A DNA stretch of 52,054 nucleotides from Roseomonas sp. (GTDB lineage: Bacteria; Pseudomonadota; Alphaproteobacteria; Acetobacterales; Acetobacteraceae), in contig JADCEV010000080.1 of assembly GCA_020249865.1 (NCBI GenBank), positions 1 to 52,054 on the forward strand, in the 5' to 3' direction. The translations under genes and the position numbers were made by a program. Of the stretch, positions 8,317 to 17,459 are shown piece by piece. The first letter of the stretch is position 1; each line of letters begins with the position of its first letter. The notes beneath the pieces were generated by a model. The model ran no database searches. It had not been told where the DNA came from and worked only from the letters and a program-made list of their open reading frames with translations.

Positions 8317-9275
8317 GTTGGGGCCAAGTTCAATCGTCGCAGCAGCGCGCGTTCTTCATTCATGGTCTGGCGCATCGCCTCCCGATAGGCCGGGCCATCC
8401 AGCAGGATCAGCGGCTGATTGACGCGTTCCAGGAATTGCAGATGCGCGGGGTTTTGCGCGGCGGCGGTGAAGGCTTCCGCCAGCGTGCGCACCACGCCGG
8501 CATCCATGCCGCGCGGGCCGATCAGCCCGCCTGGGCTATCCACCACAATATCCAGCCCTTGTTCCTTCAGTGTTGCCACCTGCGGAAACCGCTTGGCGCG
8601 GGTCGAAGTATAAATCGCGAGCAGGCGCAATTGCCCCGCTTCCACCATCGGTGCCCAGCCAGATGCCTCTGAGGCAAAATCAATCTCCCCGCCCAGCAGC
8701 GCGCGCAATGTATCGGATGTGCCGCGATAGGGCACATGGGTCCAGCTCAAGCCGCGCTGAAAGCCGATGCGTTCCACCACAAGATGCTGTGTTGAACCAA
8801 TCCCCAGCGTGCCGAAATTGAGCTTGCCCGGATTGGCGCGCGCATGGGCCAGCAATTGTTCAAGGCTCTGCCAGGGTGAATCCGCGCGCACCACCAGGCC
8901 CATGACGAAGCCGGTGATTTGCAGGATGTAAGTCAGGTCATTGATCGGATCATAGGGCGGGCGGGGATTGAGCAGCATTTGCCGCACCACGCCGACATGC
9001 ATTTGCGAAATCGTATAGCCATCGGGGCGCGCTTCCTGCAGCGCCATGGCGCCCAGAATGCCGGAAGCCCCGCCACGATTTTCCACCACCACCGGCTGGC
9101 CCAGGCTGCGGGATGCGTGATCCGCCATGATGCGAAAGCCGATATCCGCCGGCCCACCGGCCGCCCAGGGAATGATCAGGCGAATGGGCCGTTCCGGAAA
9201 GCGCGTTTGCGCCAAGGCCGGCATGGCAAGCAATGCCGAAGCGCCAAGCGCCGCACGACGGGTGATTTGCGCCAT
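8313..9275 (-). CDS. Bug/TctC family tripartite tricarboxylate-type receptor protein
   Basis: Periplasmic solute-binding protein of 320 residues. The N-terminus MAQITRRAALGASALLAMPALAQ is a Tat-like signal peptide. The family hallmarks are present: RPIRLIIPWAAGGPADIGFR, then VVVENRGGASG, PDGYT, and a late HVPYRGTSDT segment that contacts carboxylate ligands. A GGAGG ribosome site lies upstream on the reverse strand. No TctA/TctB membrane partners are nearby, so this is one of three orphan receptors in the region. Ligands of such receptors are usually small carboxylates; the actual one cannot be read from sequence. It converges on hemN with a 4-base overlap. Confidence 0.92.
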   Translation of the reverse strand: MAQITRRAALGASALLAMPALAQTRFPERPIRLIIPWAAGGPADIGFRIMADHASRSLGQPVVVENRGGASGILGAMALQEARPDGYTISQMHVGVVRQMLLNPRPPYDPINDLTYILQITGFVMGLVVRADSPWQSLEQLLAHARANPGKLNFGTLGIGSTQHLVVERIGFQRGLSWTHVPYRGTSDTLRALLGGEIDFASEASGWAPMVEAGQLRLLAIYTSTRAKRFPQVATLKEQGLDIVVDSPGGLIGPRGMDAGVVRTLAEAFTAAAQNPAHLQFLERVNQPLILLDGPAYREAMRQTMNEERALLRRLNLAPT

Positions 9276-9340
9276 TGTCCTAAGCCTCCGTTGAGCGGCT
9301 CAGTTTGGGCGTGAAAACCGGGCTGCCGCAAGGCCCAAGC

Positions 9341-10480
9341 CTATCCCGGCTGGCGCAGCCCCAGCCGTTCCAGGCGCGGCAGCACTTCCTGCACGAAATA
9401 GGGAATTTCCTTGAGGTAATCGAGGAAGGCGATGGTGCAGCCGGCAAGCCCTGTCGCACTCATGCGCGCCATTTCATCGGCGATATCATCTGGCGTGCCG
9501 ACAAAGGGGTAGGAACCGGGATAGGCGCCATCAAATTTGAAGCGGCCTTCGCGGGTGAAGCGGTTTTCAAAGGGCCGCGCGATCTGCTGCCCTGGCGTGC
9601 CCACCATGGCGCCGCGATTGCTCCGATAATAGGCCTGCCCTGCCGTATCCGCCATTTCTTCGGCGAAATAGTGGAAGAAATCCTCGGCCTCCTGTCGCGT
9701 TGGGCGGCAGACCACATGACCCATGGTGAAAACGCCGATCTGGCGCTGATGGCGCGCCATATGCTGGCGGACATCTTCAAGCAGTGCCGGCACCTGGTCC
9801 AATTCCGTCACGTTCAGGAACAGCACATCAGCGGCTTGAGAAGCAAAATCCCGCCCCGCTGGCGAAAACCCCGCCGACATGACGGGCGGCCAGGGGCGCT
9901 GCACGGATACCGGATTGGTATGGCAATTCTTGAGCTTGAAGAATTCGCCGTCCCAATCGAATTCCGGGCCGCCTGCCAGCATTTTCGACCAGATGCGAAA
10001 CCATTCAAGGCCGTGTTGGTAGCGCTTATCCTGTTGGATCGTGACGCCGTGCAGATCGAACTCTGCCTGGTTCCAGCCGCAGACGATATTGAGCCCGGCG
10101 CGCCCATGGCTCACATGGTCAATCGTTGCAATCGCCTTGGCGCCGAAGGCGGGTGTGACGATCGGCACATGCACGGTGGAGAAGATCGCGATGCGCTTGG
10201 TAATGGCGGCAAGCGCCGCGCCATGGGTCAGGGTCTCGAGCGATCGGCCATAAATATTCGCATCCCCCTGATAGCCGCGCCATTTCGCGACAGGCAGGAT
10301 GAATTCAATGCCGGCTGCGTCGGCGATTTGCGACATGGCGGCAATGTCGTCCCAATCGGCCTTCCAGCGTTCCGGCGCGCGGCTCATGGTCAGGCCGCCA
10401 TCGCAATTGGCGCTGAAAATGCCGAGCTTGAATTTATTCGGGCCGAAAAGCGGGTTTCGTGCCCGTGCATCCTGTTCCAT
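9341..10480 (-). CDS. LLM-class flavin-dependent monooxygenase, RutA-like
   Basis: Luciferase-like (bacterial luciferase fold) oxygenase of about 379 residues that would use reduced FMN and O2. It resembles the RutA group: the early KLGIFSANCDGG strand, a substrate-pocket segment FILPVAKWRGYQGDANIYG, the ATIDHVSHGRAGLNIVCGW flavin-site segment, and SPAGRDFASQAAD later. The start at 10480 (MEQDARARNP) has AGGAAGGAA upstream; the open frame extends further to 10528. A dedicated flavin reductase is not adjacent. Neighbouring Bug receptors suggest a catabolic island for an imported organic compound, but that is inference. Pyrimidine degradation is not supported, because no other rut gene is present. 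Confidence 0.88.
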   Translation of the reverse strand: MEQDARARNPLFGPNKFKLGIFSANCDGGLTMSRAPERWKADWDDIAAMSQIADAAGIEFILPVAKWRGYQGDANIYGRSLETLTHGAALAAITKRIAIFSTVHVPIVTPAFGAKAIATIDHVSHGRAGLNIVCGWNQAEFDLHGVTIQQDKRYQHGLEWFRIWSKMLAGGPEFDWDGEFFKLKNCHTNPVSVQRPWPPVMSAGFSPAGRDFASQAADVLFLNVTELDQVPALLEDVRQHMARHQRQIGVFTMGHVVCRPTRQEAEDFFHYFAEEMADTAGQAYYRSNRGAMVGTPGQQIARPFENRFTREGRFKFDGAYPGSYPFVGTPDDIADEMARMSATGLAGCTIAFLDYLKEIPYFVQEVLPRLERLGLRQPG

Positions 10481-10597
10481 GGCGTTTCCTTCCTGGATCA
10501 GTCTGCGGCTTGGGCTGGCAGGGGGCAAGGCAGCGAGGATGATTGCATCCCGCCGCGGTATCGGGAATCATTTTCGCCAATAGCAAGGGGAAACACC

Positions 10598-10978
10598 ATG
10601 AATGCTTGGCCCGATGCCGCCCGCCCTGGAGAGCCCGCCGATACCGCGCGGCCCTGGCATTGGCTGGCGCGTTTGGATGATGGCGGGCAGGCGCCGCTGC
10701 CGCTTGGCTGGAATCCCGCTGTGCGGCAATGGCTTTCCTGGGATGGCAGCGCCCTGGCGCCAGCTGAGGCAGCGCGGCGCTTCCGCTACCTTGGCCCCGC
10801 ACTGACACCGGCCGAGGTTGCGGCAGAAACTGCGGAGGCGGAAGCGGCGGCGTTGCCTACGCAGCCCGTTGATATGGTTCCCAAGCGGGATGCCATCCGC
10901 AACCACCTGCTGATCTTTGTTGGCAGTGTCGTCGCGACACTGTTTCTGGCGGAAAAGATTGTGCAGTGGCGCGGATAG
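10598..10978 (+). CDS. unknown small tryptophan-rich protein with C-terminal membrane anchor
   Basis: I do not recognise this 126-residue protein. Residues 1-95 are soluble and rich in Trp, Ala and Pro, with W at 4, 20, 22, 38, 46 and 49, including the segment LPLGWNPAVRQWLSWDG. One hydrophobic helix (about 103-118, LLIFVGSVVATLFLAE) sits 8 residues from the C-terminus, so the protein is probably tail-anchored with the bulk in the cytosol. The ATG at 10598 follows AAGGGGAAA, a good ribosome site, and the in-frame sequence upstream is non-coding in character. It is divergent from the RutA-like oxygenase (117 bases apart). A real gene is likely from the ribosome site and codon use; its function is unknown. 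Confidence 0.7.
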   Translation: MNAWPDAARPGEPADTARPWHWLARLDDGGQAPLPLGWNPAVRQWLSWDGSALAPAEAARRFRYLGPALTPAEVAAETAEAEAAALPTQPVDMVPKRDAIRNHLLIFVGSVVATLFLAEKIVQWRG

Positions 10979-11044
10979 TCATGGACGTTTGACGTGGCTT
11001 GTACCTGATCTGGTCTATCACCAAAGATCCGTCATGACGCTATC

Positions 11045-12013
11045 TCAGCGCCGTTCGATCTTCACGCCCGTTTGGCTGATTACGTTCTTCCACCGATCCA
11101 ATTCCTGCGCGACGAACTGCGCGGTGCTGGCCGGCGTGCTATCGGCCACGGCAATCGTGCCAATCTCGGCCAGGCGCTGCGCCAATTCCGCTTCGGCCAG
11201 GGCGGCATTGAAGGCGGCGTTCAGGCGCGTCAGCGTCGCGGGCGGTATGCCGGCAGGGGTGGCGGCCAGGATCCAGGTTTCCGCATCAAAACCTGGCACC
11301 GCCTGATCGGCGATGGCCGGCAGCGCGGCAAAGGGGCCAACAGGGCGCAGGCTGGCGCGCGCCAGGGCGCGCAAGCGGCCATCGGCAATCGCGCCCGCAA
11401 CGGTCGGCACTGATTCCAGCATGAAGGTCACCTCGCCCGAGAGCATCGCCTGCATGGCGGGCCCACCGCCGCGATAGGCGACATGTTCGGTTTGCAGGCC
11501 AAGCGCATGGCGGAACCATTCGCCAGCCAGATGCGGCATGGAACCAACCCCAGCGGAAGCGTAATTATGCTTACCTGGCTCAGCGCGGAGTTTGGCGATC
11601 AGCCCGGCAAGATCAGTAATGCCCGATGCCGCCGGCACCACCAGCACGAAGCCGGTCACGCCCAGCAGTGCAATCGGTGCAAAGTCACGGATCGGGTCAT
11701 AGGGTGTATCGGGAAACAGCGCGGGATTGACCGCAAGCGTCGCCGCTGCGGCGATCAGGACAGTCTGCCCATCGGGTGCTTGCCGGCGCGCATGTTCAGC
11801 GCCTGTCGCGCTGCCGGCGCCGGCGCGATTTTCCACGACGACATTCTGCCCAAGATGCGCGGCAAGGCGCGGCGCAATCAGCCGTGCGCCGATATCCGTG
11901 GTGCCGCCAGGCGCGAAGGGCACCACCAGCGTCACGCTGCGCGACTGCGCGCGGGCAATGACAGGTGCGGCAAGAAAGCCAGCGACAAGTGCGGTGCGAC
12001 GTTTCAGGTGCAT
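11045..12013 (-). CDS. Bug/TctC family solute receptor protein
   Basis: Second orphan Bug receptor, 322 residues. The signal peptide is short (MHLKRRTALVAGFLAAPVIARAQ). Family motifs are SVTLVVPFAPGGTTDIGAR near the start of the mature protein, VVVENRAGAGS, PDGQTV, the ligand-loop segment EHVAYRGGGPAMQAM, and ATPAGIPPAT in the C-terminal lobe. AGGGGAG on the reverse strand places the ribosome at 12013. It is divergent from the third Bug gene at 12194, with 180 bases between them. The pair shares fold but not close sequence, so this looks like two independent receptors rather than a fresh duplication. Confidence 0.92.
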   Translation of the reverse strand: MHLKRRTALVAGFLAAPVIARAQSRSVTLVVPFAPGGTTDIGARLIAPRLAAHLGQNVVVENRAGAGSATGAEHARRQAPDGQTVLIAAAATLAVNPALFPDTPYDPIRDFAPIALLGVTGFVLVVPAASGITDLAGLIAKLRAEPGKHNYASAGVGSMPHLAGEWFRHALGLQTEHVAYRGGGPAMQAMLSGEVTFMLESVPTVAGAIADGRLRALARASLRPVGPFAALPAIADQAVPGFDAETWILAATPAGIPPATLTRLNAAFNAALAEAELAQRLAEIGTIAVADSTPASTAQFVAQELDRWKNVISQTGVKIERR

Positions 12014-12193
12014 GCTGATGCTCCCCTATTGCTGAGTAAGGTGATTTGCAGAAGGCTCCGGCGCCAATCCAATAGGACAGCGCAGCACCGGGCAAGCGCC
12101 AGTCATCAGGCTTTGCCAGGTGCCACGCAATGCGCCATGCTCTTTTCCAACGATAAGGGGTGTGATGTCCCCCATGATGCAAGGGAGGTTTCC

Positions 12194-13192
12194 ATGCAAA
12201 ACCGTCGCAAGCTGCTCGCGCTCACCGCGCTCTCACCCCTGGCCGCGCCAGCCATTTTGCGCGGCGCCACCAGCCCGGCCGCTGCGCAGGCGCCCTGGCC
12301 CAATCGGCAAATCCGCATGGTGATCCCCTGGCCGCCTGGTCAGGCGACAGATGTGGTCGGGCGGCTTGCGGGGCAGCGCCTGTCGGAACGCCTGGGCCAG
12401 GTGGTGGTGCCGGAAAATCGCCCCGGCGCGGGCGGGCAGATCGGCACGGATTTGGTGGCGAAGGCGCCGCCGGATGGCAATGTGATCCTCTCGGCCTCAA
12501 TCGGGCCCATCTCCTTCAGCCCGCTGGTGCAGCGCACCCCTTATGATGTGGAACGCGAATTGGCGCCGGTGGTGATCTTTGGCATCGCGCCCTTCATGCT
12601 GCTGGTGAAGCCGGATTTCCCGGCGCAGGATTTGCGGAGCTTCATGGCGCTGGTGAAGGCCAATCCGGGCAAATACAGCTATAATTCGTCGGGCATTGGT
12701 GGCGCGCAGCATCTGGTGTGCGCGCTATTCCTGGCGAAGGCGGGGCTGGATGCGCTGCATGTGCCCTTCCAGGGCAGCGGGCCGGCGCTGGCCGCCTTGC
12801 TCGGCGGTCAGGTGAATTTCGGCTTTGACACGCCCGCCGCCGCAGGGCGGCTGGTGCGTGATGGGCAGTTGAAGGCGCTCGGCCTCAGCACCGGCAAGCC
12901 CTCGGCCCAGGTGCCGGGCATTCCGCCTGTCGCCGCCGTGGGTGGGCCAGCCGATTATGATGTCGGCGGCTGGAACGGGCTGATGGTGCCGGCCGGCACG
13001 CCACGCCCGATCATTGATCGGATCTATACCGAAATCCGCGACGGCATGGCGGTGCCGGAAGTGCGCCAGCGCTATGAGGCTGTGGGCTTCGATGTTGACC
13101 CGATGGGGCCAGAGGCCATGCTGCAACATATGCGCAAACTCTGGGGCGAATTCGGCCCGCTGATCCGCCAATTGGGCATCCGCGCGGAATAG
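12194..13192 (+). CDS. Bug/TctC family solute receptor protein
   Basis: Third orphan Bug receptor, 332 residues. It has a twin-Arg-less signal (MQNRRKLLALTALSPLAAPA with a longer Ala-rich tail ending AAAQA). Motifs: RMVIPWPPGQATDVVGR, VVVPENRPGAGGQIG, a ligand loop HVPFQGSGPALAALLGG, and LMVPAGTPRPIIDRI. The ATG at 12194 is chosen from AGGGAGG upstream; the much longer open frame reaching back to 11483 runs through the divergent neighbour and is an artefact. It ends 7 bases before the moeA stop. The region between it and its divergent neighbour (12014-12193) shows a small GGGG...CCCC hairpin near 12159-12175 and no recognisable operator. Confidence 0.92.
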   Translation: MQNRRKLLALTALSPLAAPAILRGATSPAAAQAPWPNRQIRMVIPWPPGQATDVVGRLAGQRLSERLGQVVVPENRPGAGGQIGTDLVAKAPPDGNVILSASIGPISFSPLVQRTPYDVERELAPVVIFGIAPFMLLVKPDFPAQDLRSFMALVKANPGKYSYNSSGIGGAQHLVCALFLAKAGLDALHVPFQGSGPALAALLGGQVNFGFDTPAAAGRLVRDGQLKALGLSTGKPSAQVPGIPPVAAVGGPADYDVGGWNGLMVPAGTPRPIIDRIYTEIRDGMAVPEVRQRYEAVGFDVDPMGPEAMLQHMRKLWGEFGPLIRQLGIRAE

Positions 13193-13199
13193 CGCCGGA

Positions 13200-14423
13200 T
13201 CAAACCCCCAATTCGCCGAGGATAATCGCCTCCACCTCCGCCCCCGCCGGCAAGGCGGGCGCGAAGGGTGCGCGCAGCACCAGCGCATCGGCGCGCGCCA
13301 ATGTGGCCAGCATCGAACTATCCTGCACCGGGAAGGGCCGTACCGTGATGTGCCCTTCGGCATCGGCATCGAGGCTCGCGCGCAGGAAATCGGCGCGGCG
13401 GTCATTCTCGGCCAAGGCGGTGGCGCAGATCACGCGCCGGCTTGGCGTGGGGGCGCCCGGCAGGCCGGAAAGCCGCGCCAAGGCGGGCAGCAGGAAAATA
13501 ATGGCACAAACCAGCGCCGAGACCGGATTGCCCGGCAGGCCAAGCACCGGCACGCGCCCCAACCGCCCCCAGATCAGCGGCTTGCCCGGCCGCATGGCGA
13601 TTTTCCAGAAGCCGAGTTCAAACCCCTCGCCACCAAGCGCCTGTTGGATCAGATCATGTTCACCCACGCTGGCGCCGCCGGTGGTCACCAGCATGTCATA
13701 GGCCTGTGCAGCGGCAGCGACATCGGCAATGGCGCTGGCATCATCAGGGGCGATTGGCAGCACGATGGGCTCGCCGCCCCCCGCACGAATCAGCGCGGCC
13801 AAGGCATGGGCGTTGGAACTGACAATGCCGCCGGGCGGGATGGGGTCTCCGGGGAGTGCGATTTCATCCCCGGTCGCCAGAATGCCGATACGCGGGCACC
13901 GATGCACCGCAAGCCAGGGGTTATTGCTCGCTGCCGCAAGGCCGATATCGCGGGCCGTCAGGCGCCGGCCAGCAGCCAGCAGCGTTTCGCCTTCGGCGAA
14001 ATCGAGGCCGCGTTTGCGCACCCAGCGCCCGACGGTCACGCTTTCCTTCACCAAAACGGCGCCATTGGCGGCTTCGGCATCTTCCTGCAACAGGATCGAA
14101 TCGGCACCTTCGGGGACAAAGCCGCCCGTGAAAATCCGCACGGCCTGACCAGGCCCGACCACCCCCGCAAAGGGATGCCCCGCCGGCGCCGCGCCAATCA
14201 CGGCAAGCCTGGCACCCAAAACGCCATCCGCCGCGCGCAGCGCATAGCCATCCATGGCGGAAACAGCGGCGGGTGGCTGCGTGAGCCGCGCCAGCACCGG
14301 CCGCGCCAGCACGCGCCCGGCGGCTTCAGACAGGGCGATGGTCTCGGCGGCGGTCGGGCTCAGCGCGGCCAGGATGCACGCGCGGGCTTCCTCAACCGGC
14401 AGCAAGCCGCCCTTCTCAGCCAC
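13200..14423 (-). CDS. moeA: molybdopterin molybdenumtransferase
   Basis: Inserts molybdate into adenylylated molybdopterin, the last common step of molybdenum-cofactor synthesis. It is about 407 residues, normal for MoeA. Motifs seen in order are [10 protein letters not shown] (substrate region), [22 protein letters not shown], and [10 protein letters not shown] place the start at GTG 14423: it lies inside the moaC end with an 8-base overlap (GTGGCTGA) and gives the expected N-terminus [13 protein letters not shown]. The ATG at 14477 would add an unrelated extension read from the moaC coding region. Transcribed from the trpG-trpD-trpC-moaC operon as its last gene in the window. Confidence 0.95.
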   Translation of the reverse strand: MAEKGGLLPVEEARACILAALSPTAAETIALSEAAGRVLARPVLARLTQPPAAVSAMDGYALRAADGVLGARLAVIGAAPAGHPFAGVVGPGQAVRIFTGGFVPEGADSILLQEDAEAANGAVLVKESVTVGRWVRKRGLDFAEGETLLAAGRRLTARDIGLAAASNNPWLAVHRCPRIGILATGDEIALPGDPIPPGGIVSSNAHALAALIRAGGGEPIVLPIAPDDASAIADVAAAAQAYDMLVTTGGASVGEHDLIQQALGGEGFELGFWKIAMRPGKPLIWGRLGRVPVLGLPGNPVSALVCAIIFLLPALARLSGLPGAPTPSRRVICATALAENDRRADFLRASLDADAEGHITVRPFPVQDSSMLATLARADALVLRAPFAPALPAGAEVEAIILGELGV

Positions 14424-14895
14424 CGATGAACTCGCCCGATTTGCCACCGGCCTTATGCACCAGGCGGATATCTTCAATCCGCATGCCGCGATCCACGGCC
14501 TTCACCATGTCATAGACCGTGAGGGCTGCGATGCTGACGGCGGTGAGTGCTTCCATTTCCACCCCTGTCTTGCCAGTCAGGCTGACGGTGGCTTCGATGA
14601 TGATGGCATCATCGCCTTCCGGTTCCAGATCAACCGCAACCTTGGAAATCATCAGCGGATGGCAGAGCGGGATCAGATCCGATGTGCGCTTGGCCGCCAT
14701 AATGCCGGCCAGCCGCGCCACGCCCAGCACATCGCCCTTGCCGGCGCGGCCTTCACGAATAAGGGCCAGCGTTGCCGGCGCCATCGCAATGCGCCCGCGC
14801 GCGGTGGCCGTGCGCGCTGTCTCAGCCTTCGGCGAGACATCCACCATGGCCGCGCGGCCCGCGGCATCAAAATGCGTGAGGCGCTGTTCGGTCAG
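14416..14895 (-). CDS. moaC: cyclic pyranopterin monophosphate synthase, probable CTG start
   Basis: Second enzyme of molybdenum-cofactor synthesis; it makes cyclic pyranopterin monophosphate from the MoaA product. The body is unmistakable: [26 protein letters not shown] and YDMVKAVD carry the active-site lysines and aspartates. The first ATG is at 14847 ([11 protein letters not shown]), but the conserved MoaC N-terminus [11 protein letters not shown], which matches LTHINAAGEAH in E. coli, is encoded just upstream in the same frame. No ATG, GTG or TTG lies nearby in that frame. The natural start is CTG at 14895, forming CTGA with the trpC stop. That gives 159 residues, as in the family. The body is certain; the start is inferred. 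Confidence 0.93.
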   Translation of the reverse strand: MTEQRLTHFDAAGRAAMVDVSPKAETARTATARGRIAMAPATLALIREGRAGKGDVLGVARLAGIMAAKRTSDLIPLCHPLMISKVAVDLEPEGDDAIIIEATVSLTGKTGVEMEALTAVSIAALTVYDMVKAVDRGMRIEDIRLVHKAGGKSGEFIGG

Positions 14896-15731
14896 GACAC
14901 GTCCACCAATTCGCGCGCGGCGGCGGCGACATCGGCCTGGCGCATCAGATGTTCACCCACCAGGATGCAGCGCGCCCCGGCAGCGGCCATGCGGCGCACA
15001 TCATCGGGGGTACGGATGCCGCTTTCAGCGACCGGCAGGCGATCCGCCGGCACCAGGGGCGCGAGCGCTTCACTGGTCGCGAGGTCCGTCTGTAAGGTGC
15101 GGAGATCACGGTTATTGATGCCGATCAGGCGGGTTTCCAGGCCAAGCGCGCGGTCCAATTCGCGCCGGTCATGCACTTCGGCCAGCACGGACATATCAAG
15201 GGACCGCGCGATATCTTCCAATTCGCTGGCCTGCGCATCGGTCAGCGCTGCCATGATCAGCAGAATGCAATCAGCACCCATGGCGCGGGCTTCAAACACC
15301 TGCCAGGGATGGATCATGAAATCCTTGCGCAGCACGGGCAGGGAACAGGCGGCGCGCGCGGCTTCCAGATGCTCCACCGCGCCTTGGAACCAGGGTGCAT
15401 CGGTCAGCACGGAAAGGCAGGCAGCCCCCCCCAATTCATAGGCGCGAGCCAGGGCGGCAGGGTCAAAGGGATCACGGATCAAGCCGCCGGAAGGCGAAGC
15501 GCGCTTGATTTCGGCAATCAGCCCGGTGCGGCCTTCGCCTATGCGCTCGCACAGCGCGCCCACGAAATCGCGCAAAGGCGGCGCGGCTGCCGCGCGGCGT
15601 TCGATTTCCGCCTGCGGCGTGATTTCCATCCGTTCGGCGACTTCGCGCGCCTTATCGGCCAGGATACGGGCCAGGGTGTCAGGGACCGATGCGGCATCGG
15701 TCGAGGGCACCGAGATATGGGGTGCATTCAT
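14892..15731 (-). CDS. trpC: indole-3-glycerol phosphate synthase
   Basis: Closes the indole ring in tryptophan synthesis, converting CdRP to indole-glycerol phosphate. A monofunctional TIM barrel of 279 residues with no TrpF fusion. Active-site segments: [12 protein letters not shown] (lysine), [25 protein letters not shown] (second lysine), [10 protein letters not shown], and AESGI near the phosphate site. The ATG at 15731 overlaps the trpD stop as ATGA, so translation is coupled; the longer frame to 15755 starts inside trpD. At its 3' end the stop TGA shares bases with the probable CTG start of moaC. Confidence 0.96.
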   Translation of the reverse strand: MNAPHISVPSTDAASVPDTLARILADKAREVAERMEITPQAEIERRAAAAPPLRDFVGALCERIGEGRTGLIAEIKRASPSGGLIRDPFDPAALARAYELGGAACLSVLTDAPWFQGAVEHLEAARAACSLPVLRKDFMIHPWQVFEARAMGADCILLIMAALTDAQASELEDIARSLDMSVLAEVHDRRELDRALGLETRLIGINNRDLRTLQTDLATSEALAPLVPADRLPVAESGIRTPDDVRRMAAAGARCILVGEHLMRQADVAAAARELVDVS

Positions 15732-16750
15732 CCAGCAATGTCCTTGGGGGGGCAAAGCGCCCGGAGGCGCGCCAATACTCCAAAGGCGGCCCCTTCGTCT
15801 ATGGCCTTGGCTGCAAGCGCGACCCCGGCCTTCAGGTCCGCCGCCTTGCCGGCGACGATCAAGGATGCCGCAGCATTCAGCAACACAACATCGCGATAGG
15901 CGCCATGCGCACCGCGCAGCAGGGCTTCCAGCGCAGCGGCGTTTTCCGCCGGGTCCCCGCCCTTGAGCGCGGAGGCCGGGGCGCGGCTGAGCCCGGCATC
16001 CTCCGGCGTCACGGTAAATTCGCGGATAGCGCCAGCTTCCAGCGCCACCACCTGGCTTTCCCCGGCCAAAGTCAGCTCATCCAGCCCCTGCCCATGCACC
16101 AGCCAGGCGCGTTCGGTGCCAAGGCGCGCGAGCGTCTCCGCCATCGGCCGCAGCCATTGGGGCGAAAAGGCGCCGGTCATTTGCCGCGTGACGCGGGCGG
16201 GATTGGCGAGCGGACCGAGCAGGTTGAAAATCGTGCGCGTGCCCAATTCCATGCGCGGCCCGGCGGCGTGGCGCATGGAAGCGTGATGGCGCGGCGCCAT
16301 CAGAAACACCATCCCCGTTTCGCGCAATATTTCGGGCAGTTTTTCCATCGGCACATCAAGCGAAATGCCAAGCGCCGAGATGGCATCCGCCGCACCAGAC
16401 TTCGACGACAGCGCACGATTGCCATGCTTGGCCACCGGCACCCCACAGCCCGCCACCACCATGGCGGTGGTGGTTGAGATATTGAGCGTGCCTGCCGCAT
16501 CGCCCCCGGTGCCAACGATATCCATCGCCCCCGGTGGCGCTTCAATCGCGACCATCCGCGCGCGCATGGCGCGCACCGCGCCGGTCATTTCCTCGACCGT
16601 TTCGCCCCGCACGCGCATCGCCATCAGCATGCCGGCGATCTGCGCCGGTGTGGCTTCGCCCGCCATGATGATGCCGAAGGCTTCCTCGGCCTCGATCTCC
16701 GTCAGCCGCGCTCCATCAGCGAGCCGCGCCAGGATGGGTTTCAGCGACAT
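15728..16750 (-). CDS. trpD: anthranilate phosphoribosyltransferase
   Basis: Transfers phosphoribosyl from PRPP to anthranilate, the second step of tryptophan synthesis. It has 340 residues, the standard monofunctional length, so it is not fused to the glutaminase TrpG. The PRPP-binding loop [15 protein letters not shown] and the [16 protein letters not shown] segment that binds anthranilate and Mg are intact. It starts 4 bases after the trpG stop and overlaps trpC by 4 bases, all signs of one operon. Confidence 0.97.
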   Translation of the reverse strand: MSLKPILARLADGARLTEIEAEEAFGIIMAGEATPAQIAGMLMAMRVRGETVEEMTGAVRAMRARMVAIEAPPGAMDIVGTGGDAAGTLNISTTTAMVVAGCGVPVAKHGNRALSSKSGAADAISALGISLDVPMEKLPEILRETGMVFLMAPRHHASMRHAAGPRMELGTRTIFNLLGPLANPARVTRQMTGAFSPQWLRPMAETLARLGTERAWLVHGQGLDELTLAGESQVVALEAGAIREFTVTPEDAGLSRAPASALKGGDPAENAAALEALLRGAHGAYRDVVLLNAAASLIVAGKAADLKAGVALAAKAIDEGAAFGVLARLRALCPPKDIAG

Positions 16751-16754
16751 GGGA

Positions 16755-17354
16755 TCAGGCCGGGACGGCAGCGCCGTGGCTGGCGCCGGCCAGTTTCAGG
16801 AAATTGCGCAAAAGGTCATGCCCATGGGCAGAGGCGATGCTTTCCGGGTGGAATTGCACGCCCCAGACCGGCAAATCACGATGCGCCAAGCCCATGATCA
16901 GCCCATCTTCCGTCCAAGCCGTGGCGCGCAGGCAATCGGGCAGGGTGTCGCGTTCCACGATCAGCGAATGATAGCGCGTGGCGGCGAAGGGGGAGGGCAG
17001 GCCGGCGAAAATATCCGTCCCGCCATGATGCACATCCCAGACCTTGCCATGCACCGGTTCCGGTGCGCGGATCACGCGCCCGCCAAAGGCCTGGCCAATC
17101 GCCTGATGGCCCAAACACACACCCAGAATCGGCAGCTTCACCTCGGCCGCGAGCGAGATCAGCGGCAGGCAAATGCCGGCTTCATTCGGCGTGCAGGGGC
17201 CGGGGGAGAGCACCACGGCTTCGGGCTTCATCGCCAGTACCCCTTGCGGGTCTATGGCGTCGTTTCGCCTGACCTCCACCCGCGCGCCCAAATCGCCCAG
17301 GAAGTGGAAAAGGTTGAAGGTGAAACTGTCATAATTGTCGATCAGCAGGATCAT
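16755..17354 (-). CDS. trpG: anthranilate synthase glutamine amidotransferase subunit
   Basis: Class-I glutaminase of 199 residues that feeds ammonia to TrpE (anthranilate synthase) and, in many bacteria, also to PabB for folate. The N-terminal [13 protein letters not shown], the nucleophile elbow [15 protein letters not shown] (cysteine) and the His-Glu pair in [13 protein letters not shown] are all present, so it should be active. First gene of the minus-strand trpG-trpD-trpC-moaC-moeA run. TrpE is not in the window; the position upstream is taken by the divergent sulfatase, leaving a 105-base promoter region. Confidence 0.96.
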   Translation of the reverse strand: MILLIDNYDSFTFNLFHFLGDLGARVEVRRNDAIDPQGVLAMKPEAVVLSPGPCTPNEAGICLPLISLAAEVKLPILGVCLGHQAIGQAFGGRVIRAPEPVHGKVWDVHHGGTDIFAGLPSPFAATRYHSLIVERDTLPDCLRATAWTEDGLIMGLAHRDLPVWGVQFHPESIASAHGHDLLRNFLKLAGASHGAAVPA

Positions 17355-17459
17355 GCGCGTGATCCTTGGGCCGAAGGGGGGGAAGAATCAAGCGCCCCGC
17401 ATGGTGCGGCCCCCCAGGCCGCGCTAAAGCCCGCGCAATCAGGGGTTGGAGAGACCGCA

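Noticed and set aside
12014-12193. Possible operator between the two divergent Bug genes
   Set aside because: A small GGGG/CCCC hairpin exists, but there is no regulator gene nearby and no recognisable binding motif.
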